This document shows, piece after piece, positions 25,781-33,889 of a DNA stretch of 64,000 nucleotides. This DNA is from Cellulosimicrobium sp. Marseille-Q4280 (lineage in GTDB: Bacteria > Actinomycetota > Actinomycetes > Actinomycetales > Cellulomonadaceae). The stretch is from NCBI RefSeq assembly GCF_943181405.1, contig NZ_CALPBY010000004.1:415880-479879 (forward strand), given 5' to 3'. Position numbers and translations under genes: made by a program. Within the stretch, counting starts at the first letter, position 1, and the number at the start of each line of letters is the position of its first letter. Below the pieces are notes generated by a model. That model worked only from the letters and a program-made list of their open reading frames with translations. It did no database searches and was not told where the DNA came from.

Positions 25781-28403
25781 CACTCCCGCCGTCCCCGCCG
25801 CTGCGCCGGCCCTGCCGGCGCCCGCCCGCGCCGTGGCCCTCGACGCCCTCGCCGGTCGCCTCTCCGAGGTCACCGGGAGGGCGGGCTCTCTCACCCGGCC
25901 GTACCTGCGGCTCAAGCCCGGCACGAGCTGCGTCCTCGCCGCGACGTGGACGACGGTCGACCGCGAGCCCGAGGGTGTCGTCGCGCGGGCGTACGCGCCG
26001 CACGCGCTGCCGAAGCTCGACAAGACGGTCCGCAAGGCCGACCCCGCGGACGTGCTGCTCGTCGACCGCGACGCCGGCCTCGTCGTCACGACGTGGCGCG
26101 CCGACCGGGACGTCCCGGGCCTCCGCGTCCTCACCGACGGCGGCCGTCGTGCGGCGTGGGCCGCGACGCTGCCCGCACGGTTGCGCCCGTCGTTCGACCG
26201 GGCGCCCCGCCTCGTGCGGCACAACCCCGAGCGGCGCGCCGTCCTCCGCGCGGACGGCCCGGGAGGCACGCTCCTCGTCCGTGCGGTCCGGCCCGACGAC
26301 GTCGCGCGCGTCGTCCGGGGATACGCGGCCCTCGCGGCCGGTCCGGTCGCGTCGCCCGCCGTGCTCGCCGTCGACGAGGTGCTCGGCCTCGTGGTCACGG
26401 AGTGGCTCGACGGGACACCGGTCGACACGCTGCCGCGCGACGTCGCGCTGCTCCGGCGGGTGGGGGAGACGGTGGCGACGCTCCACTCCCACCGTGCCGA
26501 CGGTGCCGACACTGCTGACGGTGCTGACCGGGCCGACCGGGCCGACGGTGCCGACCGTGCCGACGGGGCCGGTGCGCCGGTCCCCGGTGCCGGTCGCCCC
26601 GGTGCGGTGCCGGCCGCGGCGGAGTCTGTCGCGGTGCTGCTGCCGGACCTCGCCGAAGACGCGCGGCGGCTCGCGGGGCGCCTCTCGGCGACCGTCCCGG
26701 GCCGGGCGGGCCGCGGGCGCGTGCTCGTGCACGGTGACCTGTCGCTCGACCAGGTCGTGCTCGCGCCGGACGGTGCGCTGGGTCTCGTCGACGCGGACGC
26801 CGCCGGGCCGGGCGACGCCGTCGACGACCTCGGGTCCCTGGTCGCGTCGCTCGTCCGCGCCGACGCCGCCGGTGCGCCCGATGCGGCACGTGCGGTGCTC
26901 GACGGGTACCGCGCCGCGGGCGGGCCGCCGCTCGCCACGGACGCGCTGCGGCACGCGACGGCCGCCCGGCTGCTGCGCCGCGCGACGGAACCCTTCCGCA
27001 GCCTCGAACCGGGCTGGGACGGGTCGTGCGCCGCGCTGCTCGTCGCGGCCCGTGACGTGCTCGACGGCCTGGGCGACCTGGCGCGCGCACTCGACGGCTC
27101 CGCGACCCACAGCGGTGAGACGCGAACGGCAGGGCGGAGCCCGTGGGACCGGCCGCGCCGTGACCCGTCGGGACGATCCGCCTCCTCGCGCGTGCGGTAC
27201 GCGCCGCGCGCGGTCGAGATCGCGGTCCGCCTCGCCGAGGGTGGTCGCACCCTGCGCGCGACGATCCCGCGCTCCGCGGAGCACCTGCTCCTCGTCGGGG
27301 CCGAGGGCCCCGCGTGCCCGACGGCGGCCTCGTCACCTGGTGGCGACCCGCGCGTCCTCGCGGGCCAGTGGTTCGCGGACCCCGGCCGTGCGGCGCGTGT
27401 CGCCGACCGGCTCGGGGTGGACGGGACGTCCGTCGCGACGGACCGCGGCGCCGTCGTCGTCCACCACGACGGCGCGGACCTGCACCTGCCGGGGCTCGCG
27501 GAGGCGGTCCGCCGCCCGGGGGCGCGGCTCGTCGCGCACCGGCCCGGCCGACGCGGCGTCGTGCGGGACCCCGAGGGGACGTACACCAAGCTCGTCCGTC
27601 CCGGCCGGTCCGTGCCGGAGCCCGTCGTGCCCGACGGCGCGTTCTCCACACCCGCGGTGGTCTCCCGGGGAGACGGGGCGGTCACGACGAGCGCCCTGCC
27701 CGGGCGCACCCTGCACGCCCTCCTCGCCGACCAGTGCGTCCCCGACGAGGCGCTGGCCCGGGCCGGCCGAGCCGTCGGGCGCGGGCTGCGCGGTCTTCAG
27801 GCGGGGCCCGGCGCCGCGCCCGGGGAGGCGCCGCGGACCGACGTCGGGCACCGAGCCGCGGTGCCTCCCGCGCGGCACGACGCCGCGGCCGAGCTCGCGG
27901 TCGTCGAGCGCTGGTGGTCCTGGGCGGTCGTGCACGAGGCGGTGACGCCGTCGCTCGCCCACGAGGTGCTCGCGCACGTCGAGGACGCGCTGCGGCGGTG
28001 CGGCGCCGAGGATCCTCCGCCCGTGCCGACGCACCGCGACCTGCACGACAAGCAGCTCCTCGTCGACGAGCACGACCCCGACCGGGTCGGCCTGCTCGAC
28101 CTCGACCTCGCGACGACGGCCCACCCGGCCCTCGACCTCGCGAACCTGCTCGCCCACCTCGAGCTGCGCGCGCTGCAGGGCGTGTGCGGGCCGACCCGGG
28201 CGCGTGCGGTCGCGGCCGCGGTCCTCGACGGCTACGCCCCGCACGACGACGTCCTCGCAGCCCTGCCCGCGTGGACCACCGCCGCGCGGGCGCGCCTCGT
28301 CGCGGTCTACGCGTTCCGCCCGGCTCCCGGCGACGTGCCGGCCCGGCTGCTCGACGCCGTCCTCGCCGGCGCCCACCGACCGACACTCCTGGAGGCATCA
28401 TGA
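25773..28403 (+). CDS. double aminoglycoside-phosphotransferase-fold (APH) protein
   Basis: 876 aa with two kinase-like domains in one chain. The first has catalytic loop HGDLSLDQ (Asp322) and metal site LGLVDADAAGPGD. The second has HRDLHDKQ (Asp756) and VGLLDLDLATTAHPALDLANL. Both keep catalytic Asp and metal ligands, so both could phosphorylate a small molecule or sugar. Between about residues 245 and 272 lies an acidic/basic low-complexity stretch of ADGADR-type repeats. Chosen start GTG 25773 (overlapping the ABC gene by 8 bp) rather than ATG 25743. It may phosphorylate the sugar precursor or product of the operon; resistance kinase is an alternative. Confidence 0.8.
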   Translation: MADTPAVPAAAPALPAPARAVALDALAGRLSEVTGRAGSLTRPYLRLKPGTSCVLAATWTTVDREPEGVVARAYAPHALPKLDKTVRKADPADVLLVDRDAGLVVTTWRADRDVPGLRVLTDGGRRAAWAATLPARLRPSFDRAPRLVRHNPERRAVLRADGPGGTLLVRAVRPDDVARVVRGYAALAAGPVASPAVLAVDEVLGLVVTEWLDGTPVDTLPRDVALLRRVGETVATLHSHRADGADTADGADRADRADGADRADGAGAPVPGAGRPGAVPAAAESVAVLLPDLAEDARRLAGRLSATVPGRAGRGRVLVHGDLSLDQVVLAPDGALGLVDADAAGPGDAVDDLGSLVASLVRADAAGAPDAARAVLDGYRAAGGPPLATDALRHATAARLLRRATEPFRSLEPGWDGSCAALLVAARDVLDGLGDLARALDGSATHSGETRTAGRSPWDRPRRDPSGRSASSRVRYAPRAVEIAVRLAEGGRTLRATIPRSAEHLLLVGAEGPACPTAASSPGGDPRVLAGQWFADPGRAARVADRLGVDGTSVATDRGAVVVHHDGADLHLPGLAEAVRRPGARLVAHRPGRRGVVRDPEGTYTKLVRPGRSVPEPVVPDGAFSTPAVVSRGDGAVTTSALPGRTLHALLADQCVPDEALARAGRAVGRGLRGLQAGPGAAPGEAPRTDVGHRAAVPPARHDAAAELAVVERWWSWAVVHEAVTPSLAHEVLAHVEDALRRCGAEDPPPVPTHRDLHDKQLLVDEHDPDRVGLLDLDLATTAHPALDLANLLAHLELRALQGVCGPTRARAVAAAVLDGYAPHDDVLAALPAWTTAARARLVAVYAFRPAPGDVPARLLDAVLAGAHRPTLLEAS
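26491..26576. repeat. degenerate short tandem repeat (GACGGTGCC/GACCGGGCC units) inside the double-kinase gene
   Basis: About nine imperfect 9-bp units encoding Ala-Asp-Gly/Arg repeats in the interdomain loop of the first kinase domain. In-frame unit size means expansions would not shift the frame. Confidence 0.7.
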
Positions 28404-28449
28404 CCAGCACCGGAACGACCACGCCCGCCCCGACCGCGCGGTGCCCGGC

Positions 28450-29190
28450 TCAGCAGCCCGCCGAGTCGTACGCGCACAGCAGCTCCCACGCCGCCTGGGC
28501 GTTGCCGGTGACGGTCTCGCGCGCGACGCCGACGGTGCTCTCGCCCCCGTCGAGCGCGACGAGCGTCACCGCGGTGCCCCGGCGCGTCGTGGCGAGGTAG
28601 GTGCCGAGCGCGTCGTCGAGCCCGCCGCCCTCGGCGGCGCCGTAGTAGTCCGTCGCGAGCCCGGTGCCCTGGGCGCCGACCTCGACGGGCTCGGCGACGT
28701 ACGTCGTGCCTCCGGACGCGTCGTCGGGCACCTGCTCGGCGCACGCGGCGACGGCGGCGGCCAGCCGGTCCGCCTCGGCCGCGGCGGCGTCCGCGTCGGC
28801 GAAGAGCGCGACCTGCTGCACCCCGACGGGCGCCTCCTCGGCGCCGTCGCCCTGCGTGACGGTGCGCATCGTCGTCGCCGTCGTGGGCTCGCCGGCGGTG
28901 CAGGCCTCGGGCAGGCGCCAGGCGCCGACGCCGTCGGACTCCTCGCGCGGGCCGGTCGACGCCTCCCAGGCCGAGCCCGGGAGCAGCGCCTCGGGCGGCA
29001 GGTCGGTCGGCACGTCGTCGCTCGGCGCTCCGGTCTCCGAGACATCGGGGCTCTCCGGGTCGTCGGGCGCCTCGGACGACGCGGGAGGGGCTGACGGTAG
29101 GTCCGATCCGTCGGGTGCGGGCGACGCTGAGCAGGCCGCCAGGAGGAGGGCGCACACGGCGAGGGCAGACGTCCGGATCGTGAGTCGCAT
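28450..29190 (-). CDS. secreted lipoprotein, PknH-sensor-like
   Basis: 246 aa. Signal peptide and lipobox LLLAACSAS (Cys20), then a Ser/Pro/Asp-rich linker (about 20-65), then a globular domain with CTAGEPTTATTMRTVTQG, QQVALFADADAAAAEADRL and a C-terminal Cys pair. The pattern of a spaced Cys pair with an FADADAA-type helix resembles the PknH extracellular sensor fold, but this is a weak assignment. Convergent with the double-kinase gene (46-bp gap); a role in the same surface pathway is possible but unproven. Confidence 0.65.
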   Translation of the reverse strand: MRLTIRTSALAVCALLLAACSASPAPDGSDLPSAPPASSEAPDDPESPDVSETGAPSDDVPTDLPPEALLPGSAWEASTGPREESDGVGAWRLPEACTAGEPTTATTMRTVTQGDGAEEAPVGVQQVALFADADAAAAEADRLAAAVAACAEQVPDDASGGTTYVAEPVEVGAQGTGLATDYYGAAEGGGLDDALGTYLATTRRGTAVTLVALDGGESTVGVARETVTGNAQAAWELLCAYDSAGC

Positions 29191-29364
29191 GCACCTCACC
29201 CTCGCAGAGGCCGGCGCGGCCCGCGACGTCGCTCCTCGTCCCGCGCGCGGGAGCGGCGTCCTGCCGCTGCGCGCCACCGGTGCGAGGTGCGGCCACCGAA
29301 CCGTCCATCGAAGCTCCCGTCCGAGAACCCCGTCCTCGACAGCGGCACGGCCTTCCCGGGACGT

Positions 29365-29425
29365 GCCGAACCCGGGGCTACCGGTCACCAGACTGCTCTG
29401 GTGACCGGCAAGCCCCGGGTTCGGC
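29365..29425. repeat. GCCGAACCCGGGG hairpin repeat, copy D
   Basis: 61-bp palindrome with arms GCCGAACCCGGGGCT/AGCCCCGGGTTCGGC and inner GTCACCAGA/TCTGGTGAC, 19 nt past the stop of the minus-strand glycosidase gene. Inner stem is shared with copy E. Confidence 0.9.
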
Positions 29426-29444
29426 GCCGTCGGGTTCGGACGCC

Positions 29445-29705
29445 TCAGCCGCAGGCCGGCGTCTCGTACGACGCGCTCGTGACCGTCTCGCGCTCGTCGG
29501 CGTCGTCTCTCGGGCGCACCGTGACGGTCGCGTCGCCCGCGGGCGCGTCGGCCGCGCGGACGGCGAACGACTGGTACGCGTTCTTCCCGGGCACGACGTG
29601 CGTGAACGTCCGCGAACCGAACGGCGTGGTGACCTCGACGTCGAGGGCCGTGTCGTCGTCGTTGACCACGCGCACGGCGACGTACGGCTTCCCGGCCAGG
29701 CAGCG
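29445..29705 (-). other. C-terminal RCLAGK...CG module, copy 1
   Basis: 86 codons plus stop. Starts RCLAGKPYVAVRVVNDDD, contains PGKNAYQSFAVRAAD, ends PACG. Shared with three other enzymes of the locus (copies at 33623, 47176, 60098); two invariant Cys near the ends suggest a disulfide. Confidence 0.85.
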
Positions 29706-32700
29706 CACCTCGGCCGTCGCCGTCACCGCGACCGGCGCCGGGAGGTCCGGGTCGCTCGCCCCGGGGGCCAGGACGCGCAGCGCGGCGAGCCCGGGGTCGC
29801 CGTCCGTCCACGACGTGCTGAGCGCGACGTACCGCGCGGTCCGGTCGACCGCGAGCGAGCCGCGGACGGTGGTGCCGTCGACGACCCCGCCGATCGTGCC
29901 CACGTCGGTGAACGTCAGCCCGTCGTCGCTCACCGAGACCACGGCGTCGGGTGCGCCGTCGGCGTCCCAGGTCGTGACGACGGACCCGATCTCGCGCGGT
30001 GCGCCGAGGTCGGTGACCATCCGCCCGTCCGCCCCGGGGACCCAGGCCGTGGCCGGGTCGCCGTCGACGGCCAGCGACGGCGACGTCATGCCCTCGGGCA
30101 GCACCGACGCCGGGAACGTGAGCGTGCTCAGCGCGTGGTCGGCGACCGGGTACGGCGTCGCGTCGGGGAAGCGCACGGTCGTGCCCGACGCCGAGACCTG
30201 GGTCTCGCGGGCCTCGCCCGTCTCGGCGTTGCGCACCTCGACCGACGCGGAACCGCCCTCGACCGAGAGACGCACCGTCCGTGCGTCGGGCACCGTCGCC
30301 GTCACGCCGCCCGTCACGTCGTCCGGTGCCCCGTGCTCGGCGGACAGCGTGGCCCGCGGTGCCAGGACGACCGCCGAGCCCGCGGGCACGGTGACCTCGA
30401 CGGACGACGTGTCCGCGCCGACGACCTGCGTGCCGGCGTAGAGCGCCACGTCGGAGCCCTCGTGGGGGACCGTGACGGTGGTCGTCACGTCCGACCCCGA
30501 GAGGTTGAACGCCGTCAGATACCCGTCGAGCGTGCTCACGAGCACGTCCTCGGCGTCGGCGGTGGCCTGCGGCGCCGCGGCCCGCGCGGCGGTCGCCGAC
30601 GCGTCGCCGGGCAGCATCTCGACGAGCCGCGGCCCGTCCGCGCCGTCCGCGAGGCGCACGACGTGGCGGGTGTCGGTCGCCCGCGAGACGCTGATCGGCG
30701 CCTCGGAGCCCCGCACGACGAAGCCCGCAGTGCCCTCGACGTTCAGCCAGTCCCCGGCGCTCTCGAGCACCTGGTCGCCGGTGTACCGGAAGCTCGCGGC
30801 GTCGTGCCAGGTCGTGCCGTCGAGCGAGGTCTGGACCCGGTACTCCTGGCCGGCCGCGGACTCCCAGCCGAGCTGGACCTGCGCGACGTCCACGGCCGCG
30901 CCGAGGTCGACCTGGACCCACGAGTCAGGACGCGTGCGGTCTTCCCGCGACACGGCCCACCGGGTCGTCGCGCTGCCGTCGGTGACGGCGCCCGCGCCGT
31001 TGCTGCCGTCGGCGCTCGACGCGGTCGCCGGACGGCCCGCCGCGACGTCCGTGCCCGCGGGCGAGAACGCACGCAGGTGGTAGAGCGAGTAGCCGTACTC
31101 GGGGTTGCCCCGCACGCCCTGCATGCGCACGTAGCGGGCCGAGACCGGGGCCGGCTCCGTCGCACCCTCGGGGACGAGGTCCACGGTGTCGAGCCGCGCG
31201 ACGTTCACGTCGGCGGGTGCCTTGCCGTAGGCGGTCGCCGTCGTCCAGGTGACGCCGTCGGTCGAGGTCTGGACGAGGTACCTGGCCCCGGCGCTCGCCT
31301 CCCACGCGAGCCGGACGCCGCCGACCGTGGTCTGCTCGCCGAGGTCGACCTGGATCCACGAGTCGGGTCGGGTGCGCTCGGCGACGGCGACGGCCCAGCG
31401 CGTGGTCGGGTTGCCGTCGGTCACGCGGGCGGCGGTGCGGCCGTTCGCGGAGTCCTGGCTGGACGCCGTGGCCGGCCGGCCGGCAGCGAGGTCGACGGGG
31501 GACGCGTCGTCGGCGCCGTAGGCGTGGAACGCGTGCATCGAGTAGCCGTACTGCGCGTTCCCCTGCTGCCCGAGCATCCGCACGTAGCGCGCCGTGACCG
31601 GCTCGAACGTGAGGTCGTCGACGCGCGCGGCCCGGGCGTCCGCGGGGTCGGCCGGCCGGGTCACGGGGAGCGACGCCGTCGTCTCGCCCTCGGCGGTCGT
31701 GTAGGTGCGCGAGCCGTCGAGACCGGAGTAGCCGTCCATGTCGAGGTTGCGCACGGACAGGCTCGCGTCGTCGGCCCCTGCGCCGGTCGAGGCGTAGAGC
31801 GCCGAGCCGGTCGGCAGGGTGACCTGGCCCGCGTAGCCGGCACCGATCCGGAACACGGACGACGTGCCCTCGAAGCCGTCGCGCGGCTCGGTGTACGTCG
31901 TGACGGCGCGGTCGTCGACCGTCGCGCCCGGCGTCGGGTAGAGGAACGGGGTCGAGCCCGAGACGTGGAAGAGCCACGAGTCGTGCCCGGGCACCCACGG
32001 GAACTTGAGGAAGCCCTTGCGGCTCCCGGCCGCGGCCCACGCGGCGCCGGTCTGCTGGACCGTGAGGCCCGGACCTGCGCCGAAGTCGCGGACGCCCGCG
32101 AGGCGGTCGAAGAGCTCGTCCTCCGGGGTGGGTACGACGGGGCCGTCCTCGTGCTCCGCCGCCTCGACGTGCAGGAGGTAGGAGATGGCGATCTCGGCGC
32201 GCGCCTCCGGCTCGTACTTCGGCTCGCCGGAGAACTTGGTGAGACGGTACTCGGGCGCGTAGCCCTGGTAGTCCTCGAGCGCGGCGGCGAGACCGGCCTC
32301 CGCGCGGGCGGCGTCGGGGTCGCGCAGAACCTGCCCGAGGAAGGCCATGGGCAGCACGTCGCGCCCGTAGAGGAACTCGCGGTCGTTCACCATGGGCATG
32401 AACGGCTCGCCCTGCTCGGACATGACGAGCTTGATCGCCTCCCACAGCTCCGCCGAGTTCGGCTGGCGCGTGAGGATCTCGGGCAGTGGCTCGTCGTGCA
32501 GGAGGAAGTGGATCGCGTTGCGCGCGCCCGACCGCCAGATGTCCGACTGGTAGTGCGGCCCGAACGAGCCGTGGTTCTCGACGAGGTACGTGTCGTAGAT
32601 CGTCTGCATCGTGTTGGAAGACACCGGCTTCCCGGCCACGACGGCCGGGTTGTTGCGGTCGGCGGTCGGCTGGCCGGCGGCGTTGCGCCCCCAGTCGCCG

Positions 32701-33419
32701 AGCTGCTCGTCCCAGCGGGCGGCGTCGGGGTCGTCGGGTGCCCACGCGAGACCCGGCGCGAGGGCCTGCGTGTAGACGCCGGCCTCCTCCTGCGCGGTGT
32801 CGCCGACGTGCTTGCCGGTCGGCCAGTCCGCGGTCCAGCTCCCCGACAACGGGTCCTTGCCGAAGTCCAGGTCGGCCGTGTAGCGCGACTGCTCGACGGC
32901 GATCGTCGTGAGGTTCGCCCGCGTCGCCTCGTCGAGCTCGTCCCACATCAGCGTCCCCGCGTCGAGGAAGTACGACTGGAACGTCGAGTCCCAGAACAGC
33001 TTCTTGCCCCACGTCCCCGCCGGGTCGACGAAGCGGTTCGTCGCCGCGTAGTGCTCGATCGTCGCGATCGTCTGCGCGCGCAGCTCGGCCTCGGGGACGC
33101 CGGCGATCTCGGCGTCGTACTCGCCGTGCGTGAGGAGCACCGCGTTGCCGAGGACGACGGCGAAGTTCATGTCCTTCGCCTGGTAGACGCCTGCGGCGTC
33201 GTCCCAGACGGTCTCGACCCAGTTGGTGTGCCGCAGCAGGGCCTCGTAGTAGTCGGCGGCGATCGGGTCGGGTGCGCCGTGGTCGACGGCGGCGTCGGCG
33301 GTGGTCTCGCCGTGCGCCGCGGACGCGGGCACCAGCAGGGTCCCGGTCAGGACGGCCGCGAGCAGCGCACCCGTCCGTCGGGCGCGCGGCGGGCGCGTGG
33401 TCGGTGTCGTCATCGACAT
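29445..33419 (-). CDS. secreted multi-domain carbohydrate-active protein, unassigned catalytic domain with F5/8C (CBM32) modules
   Basis: 1324 aa. Signal peptide (basic start, hydrophobic core LLAAVLTGTLLVPASAAHG). Residues about 45-430 are rich in aromatic and acidic residues (DYYEALLRHTNWVETVWDD, GTWGKKLFWDSTFQSYF) and probably an alpha/alpha toroid of unknown family, followed by a beta-rich domain to about 600. Then come F5/8 type C (CBM32-like) modules at about 640-790 and 800-930, a weaker one about 1090-1235, and the shared RCLAGK...CG module (last 86 residues). Likely hydrolase or lyase on glycan chains. ATG 33413 fits GAGAGG better than 33419. Promoter carries a LacI-type operator at 33499. 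Confidence 0.7.
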   Translation of the reverse strand: MSMTTPTTRPPRARRTGALLAAVLTGTLLVPASAAHGETTADAAVDHGAPDPIAADYYEALLRHTNWVETVWDDAAGVYQAKDMNFAVVLGNAVLLTHGEYDAEIAGVPEAELRAQTIATIEHYAATNRFVDPAGTWGKKLFWDSTFQSYFLDAGTLMWDELDEATRANLTTIAVEQSRYTADLDFGKDPLSGSWTADWPTGKHVGDTAQEEAGVYTQALAPGLAWAPDDPDAARWDEQLGDWGRNAAGQPTADRNNPAVVAGKPVSSNTMQTIYDTYLVENHGSFGPHYQSDIWRSGARNAIHFLLHDEPLPEILTRQPNSAELWEAIKLVMSEQGEPFMPMVNDREFLYGRDVLPMAFLGQVLRDPDAARAEAGLAAALEDYQGYAPEYRLTKFSGEPKYEPEARAEIAISYLLHVEAAEHEDGPVVPTPEDELFDRLAGVRDFGAGPGLTVQQTGAAWAAAGSRKGFLKFPWVPGHDSWLFHVSGSTPFLYPTPGATVDDRAVTTYTEPRDGFEGTSSVFRIGAGYAGQVTLPTGSALYASTGAGADDASLSVRNLDMDGYSGLDGSRTYTTAEGETTASLPVTRPADPADARAARVDDLTFEPVTARYVRMLGQQGNAQYGYSMHAFHAYGADDASPVDLAAGRPATASSQDSANGRTAARVTDGNPTTRWAVAVAERTRPDSWIQVDLGEQTTVGGVRLAWEASAGARYLVQTSTDGVTWTTATAYGKAPADVNVARLDTVDLVPEGATEPAPVSARYVRMQGVRGNPEYGYSLYHLRAFSPAGTDVAAGRPATASSADGSNGAGAVTDGSATTRWAVSREDRTRPDSWVQVDLGAAVDVAQVQLGWESAAGQEYRVQTSLDGTTWHDAASFRYTGDQVLESAGDWLNVEGTAGFVVRGSEAPISVSRATDTRHVVRLADGADGPRLVEMLPGDASATAARAAAPQATADAEDVLVSTLDGYLTAFNLSGSDVTTTVTVPHEGSDVALYAGTQVVGADTSSVEVTVPAGSAVVLAPRATLSAEHGAPDDVTGGVTATVPDARTVRLSVEGGSASVEVRNAETGEARETQVSASGTTVRFPDATPYPVADHALSTLTFPASVLPEGMTSPSLAVDGDPATAWVPGADGRMVTDLGAPREIGSVVTTWDADGAPDAVVSVSDDGLTFTDVGTIGGVVDGTTVRGSLAVDRTARYVALSTSWTDGDPGLAALRVLAPGASDPDLPAPVAVTATAEVRCLAGKPYVAVRVVNDDDTALDVEVTTPFGSRTFTHVVPGKNAYQSFAVRAADAPAGDATVTVRPRDDADERETVTSASYETPACG

Positions 33420-33498
33420 CCTCTCGTCGGTCCCGTCGTCGACGACGGGTAGGAGATCCGGGGGCGTGTCGCCGTTCGGGGCAACCGGCTCACTGAGG

Positions 33499-33517
33499 TG
33501 ACAGCGCTATCAGCATA
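33499..33517 (-). promoter_or_regulatory. LacI-type operator and -10 element of the unassigned glycosidase gene
   Basis: Palindrome TGACAGCGCTATCA (33499-33512; minus strand TGATAGCGCTGTCA) lies directly after a minus-strand -10 TATGCT (33512-33517), about 80 nt before the start codon. It matches the sites in front of the GH92 gene at 13 of 14 positions. Confidence 0.7.
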
Positions 33518-33542
33518 CGGTGCTCGGACAGCGGGCGGTACT

Positions 33543-33602
33543 GCCGAACCCGGGGTTGCGCGTCACCAGACCGCTCTGGTGCCGCGCAACCCCGGGTTCG
33601 GC
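33543..33602. repeat. GCCGAACCCGGGG hairpin repeat, copy E
   Basis: 60-bp palindrome, arms GCCGAACCCGGGGTTGCG/CGCAACCCCGGGTTCGGC and inner CACCAGA/TCTGGTG, 20 nt past the GH97 stop codon (minus strand). Confidence 0.9.
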
Positions 33603-33622
33603 GTCGGGAGTGCGTCGACGGC

Positions 33623-33889
33623 TCAGCCGCAGTCGACCGCCGGGACGTCGACCGCGACCTCGGCGGCGAGAGGCTCCCCGCCGACCGTGCCGCTCGCCAC
33701 GACCGTCGCGGTGGACGCGTCGACGGCGACGGACCGGGTCGCGAACGACTGGTAGGCGCTGGTCCCGGGTGCGACCGACGCGGACGTCCGCTCGCCGACG
33801 GCGGTCCGCAGGGTGAGCGCGAGGTCGACGGGCACGTCCTCGGCGTTGAGCGCCCGCACGGACACGTACGCCTTCCCCGCGAGGCAGCG
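33623..33889 (-). other. C-terminal RCLAGK...CG module, copy 2
   Basis: 88 codons plus stop in the GH97 gene: starts RCLAGKAYVSVRALN, contains TSAYQSFATR, ends VDCG. The most diverged of the four copies. Confidence 0.8.

Noticed and set aside
28403-28449. Hairpin terminator between the double kinase and the convergent lipoprotein
   Set aside because: No convincing stem is visible in the 46-bp gap.
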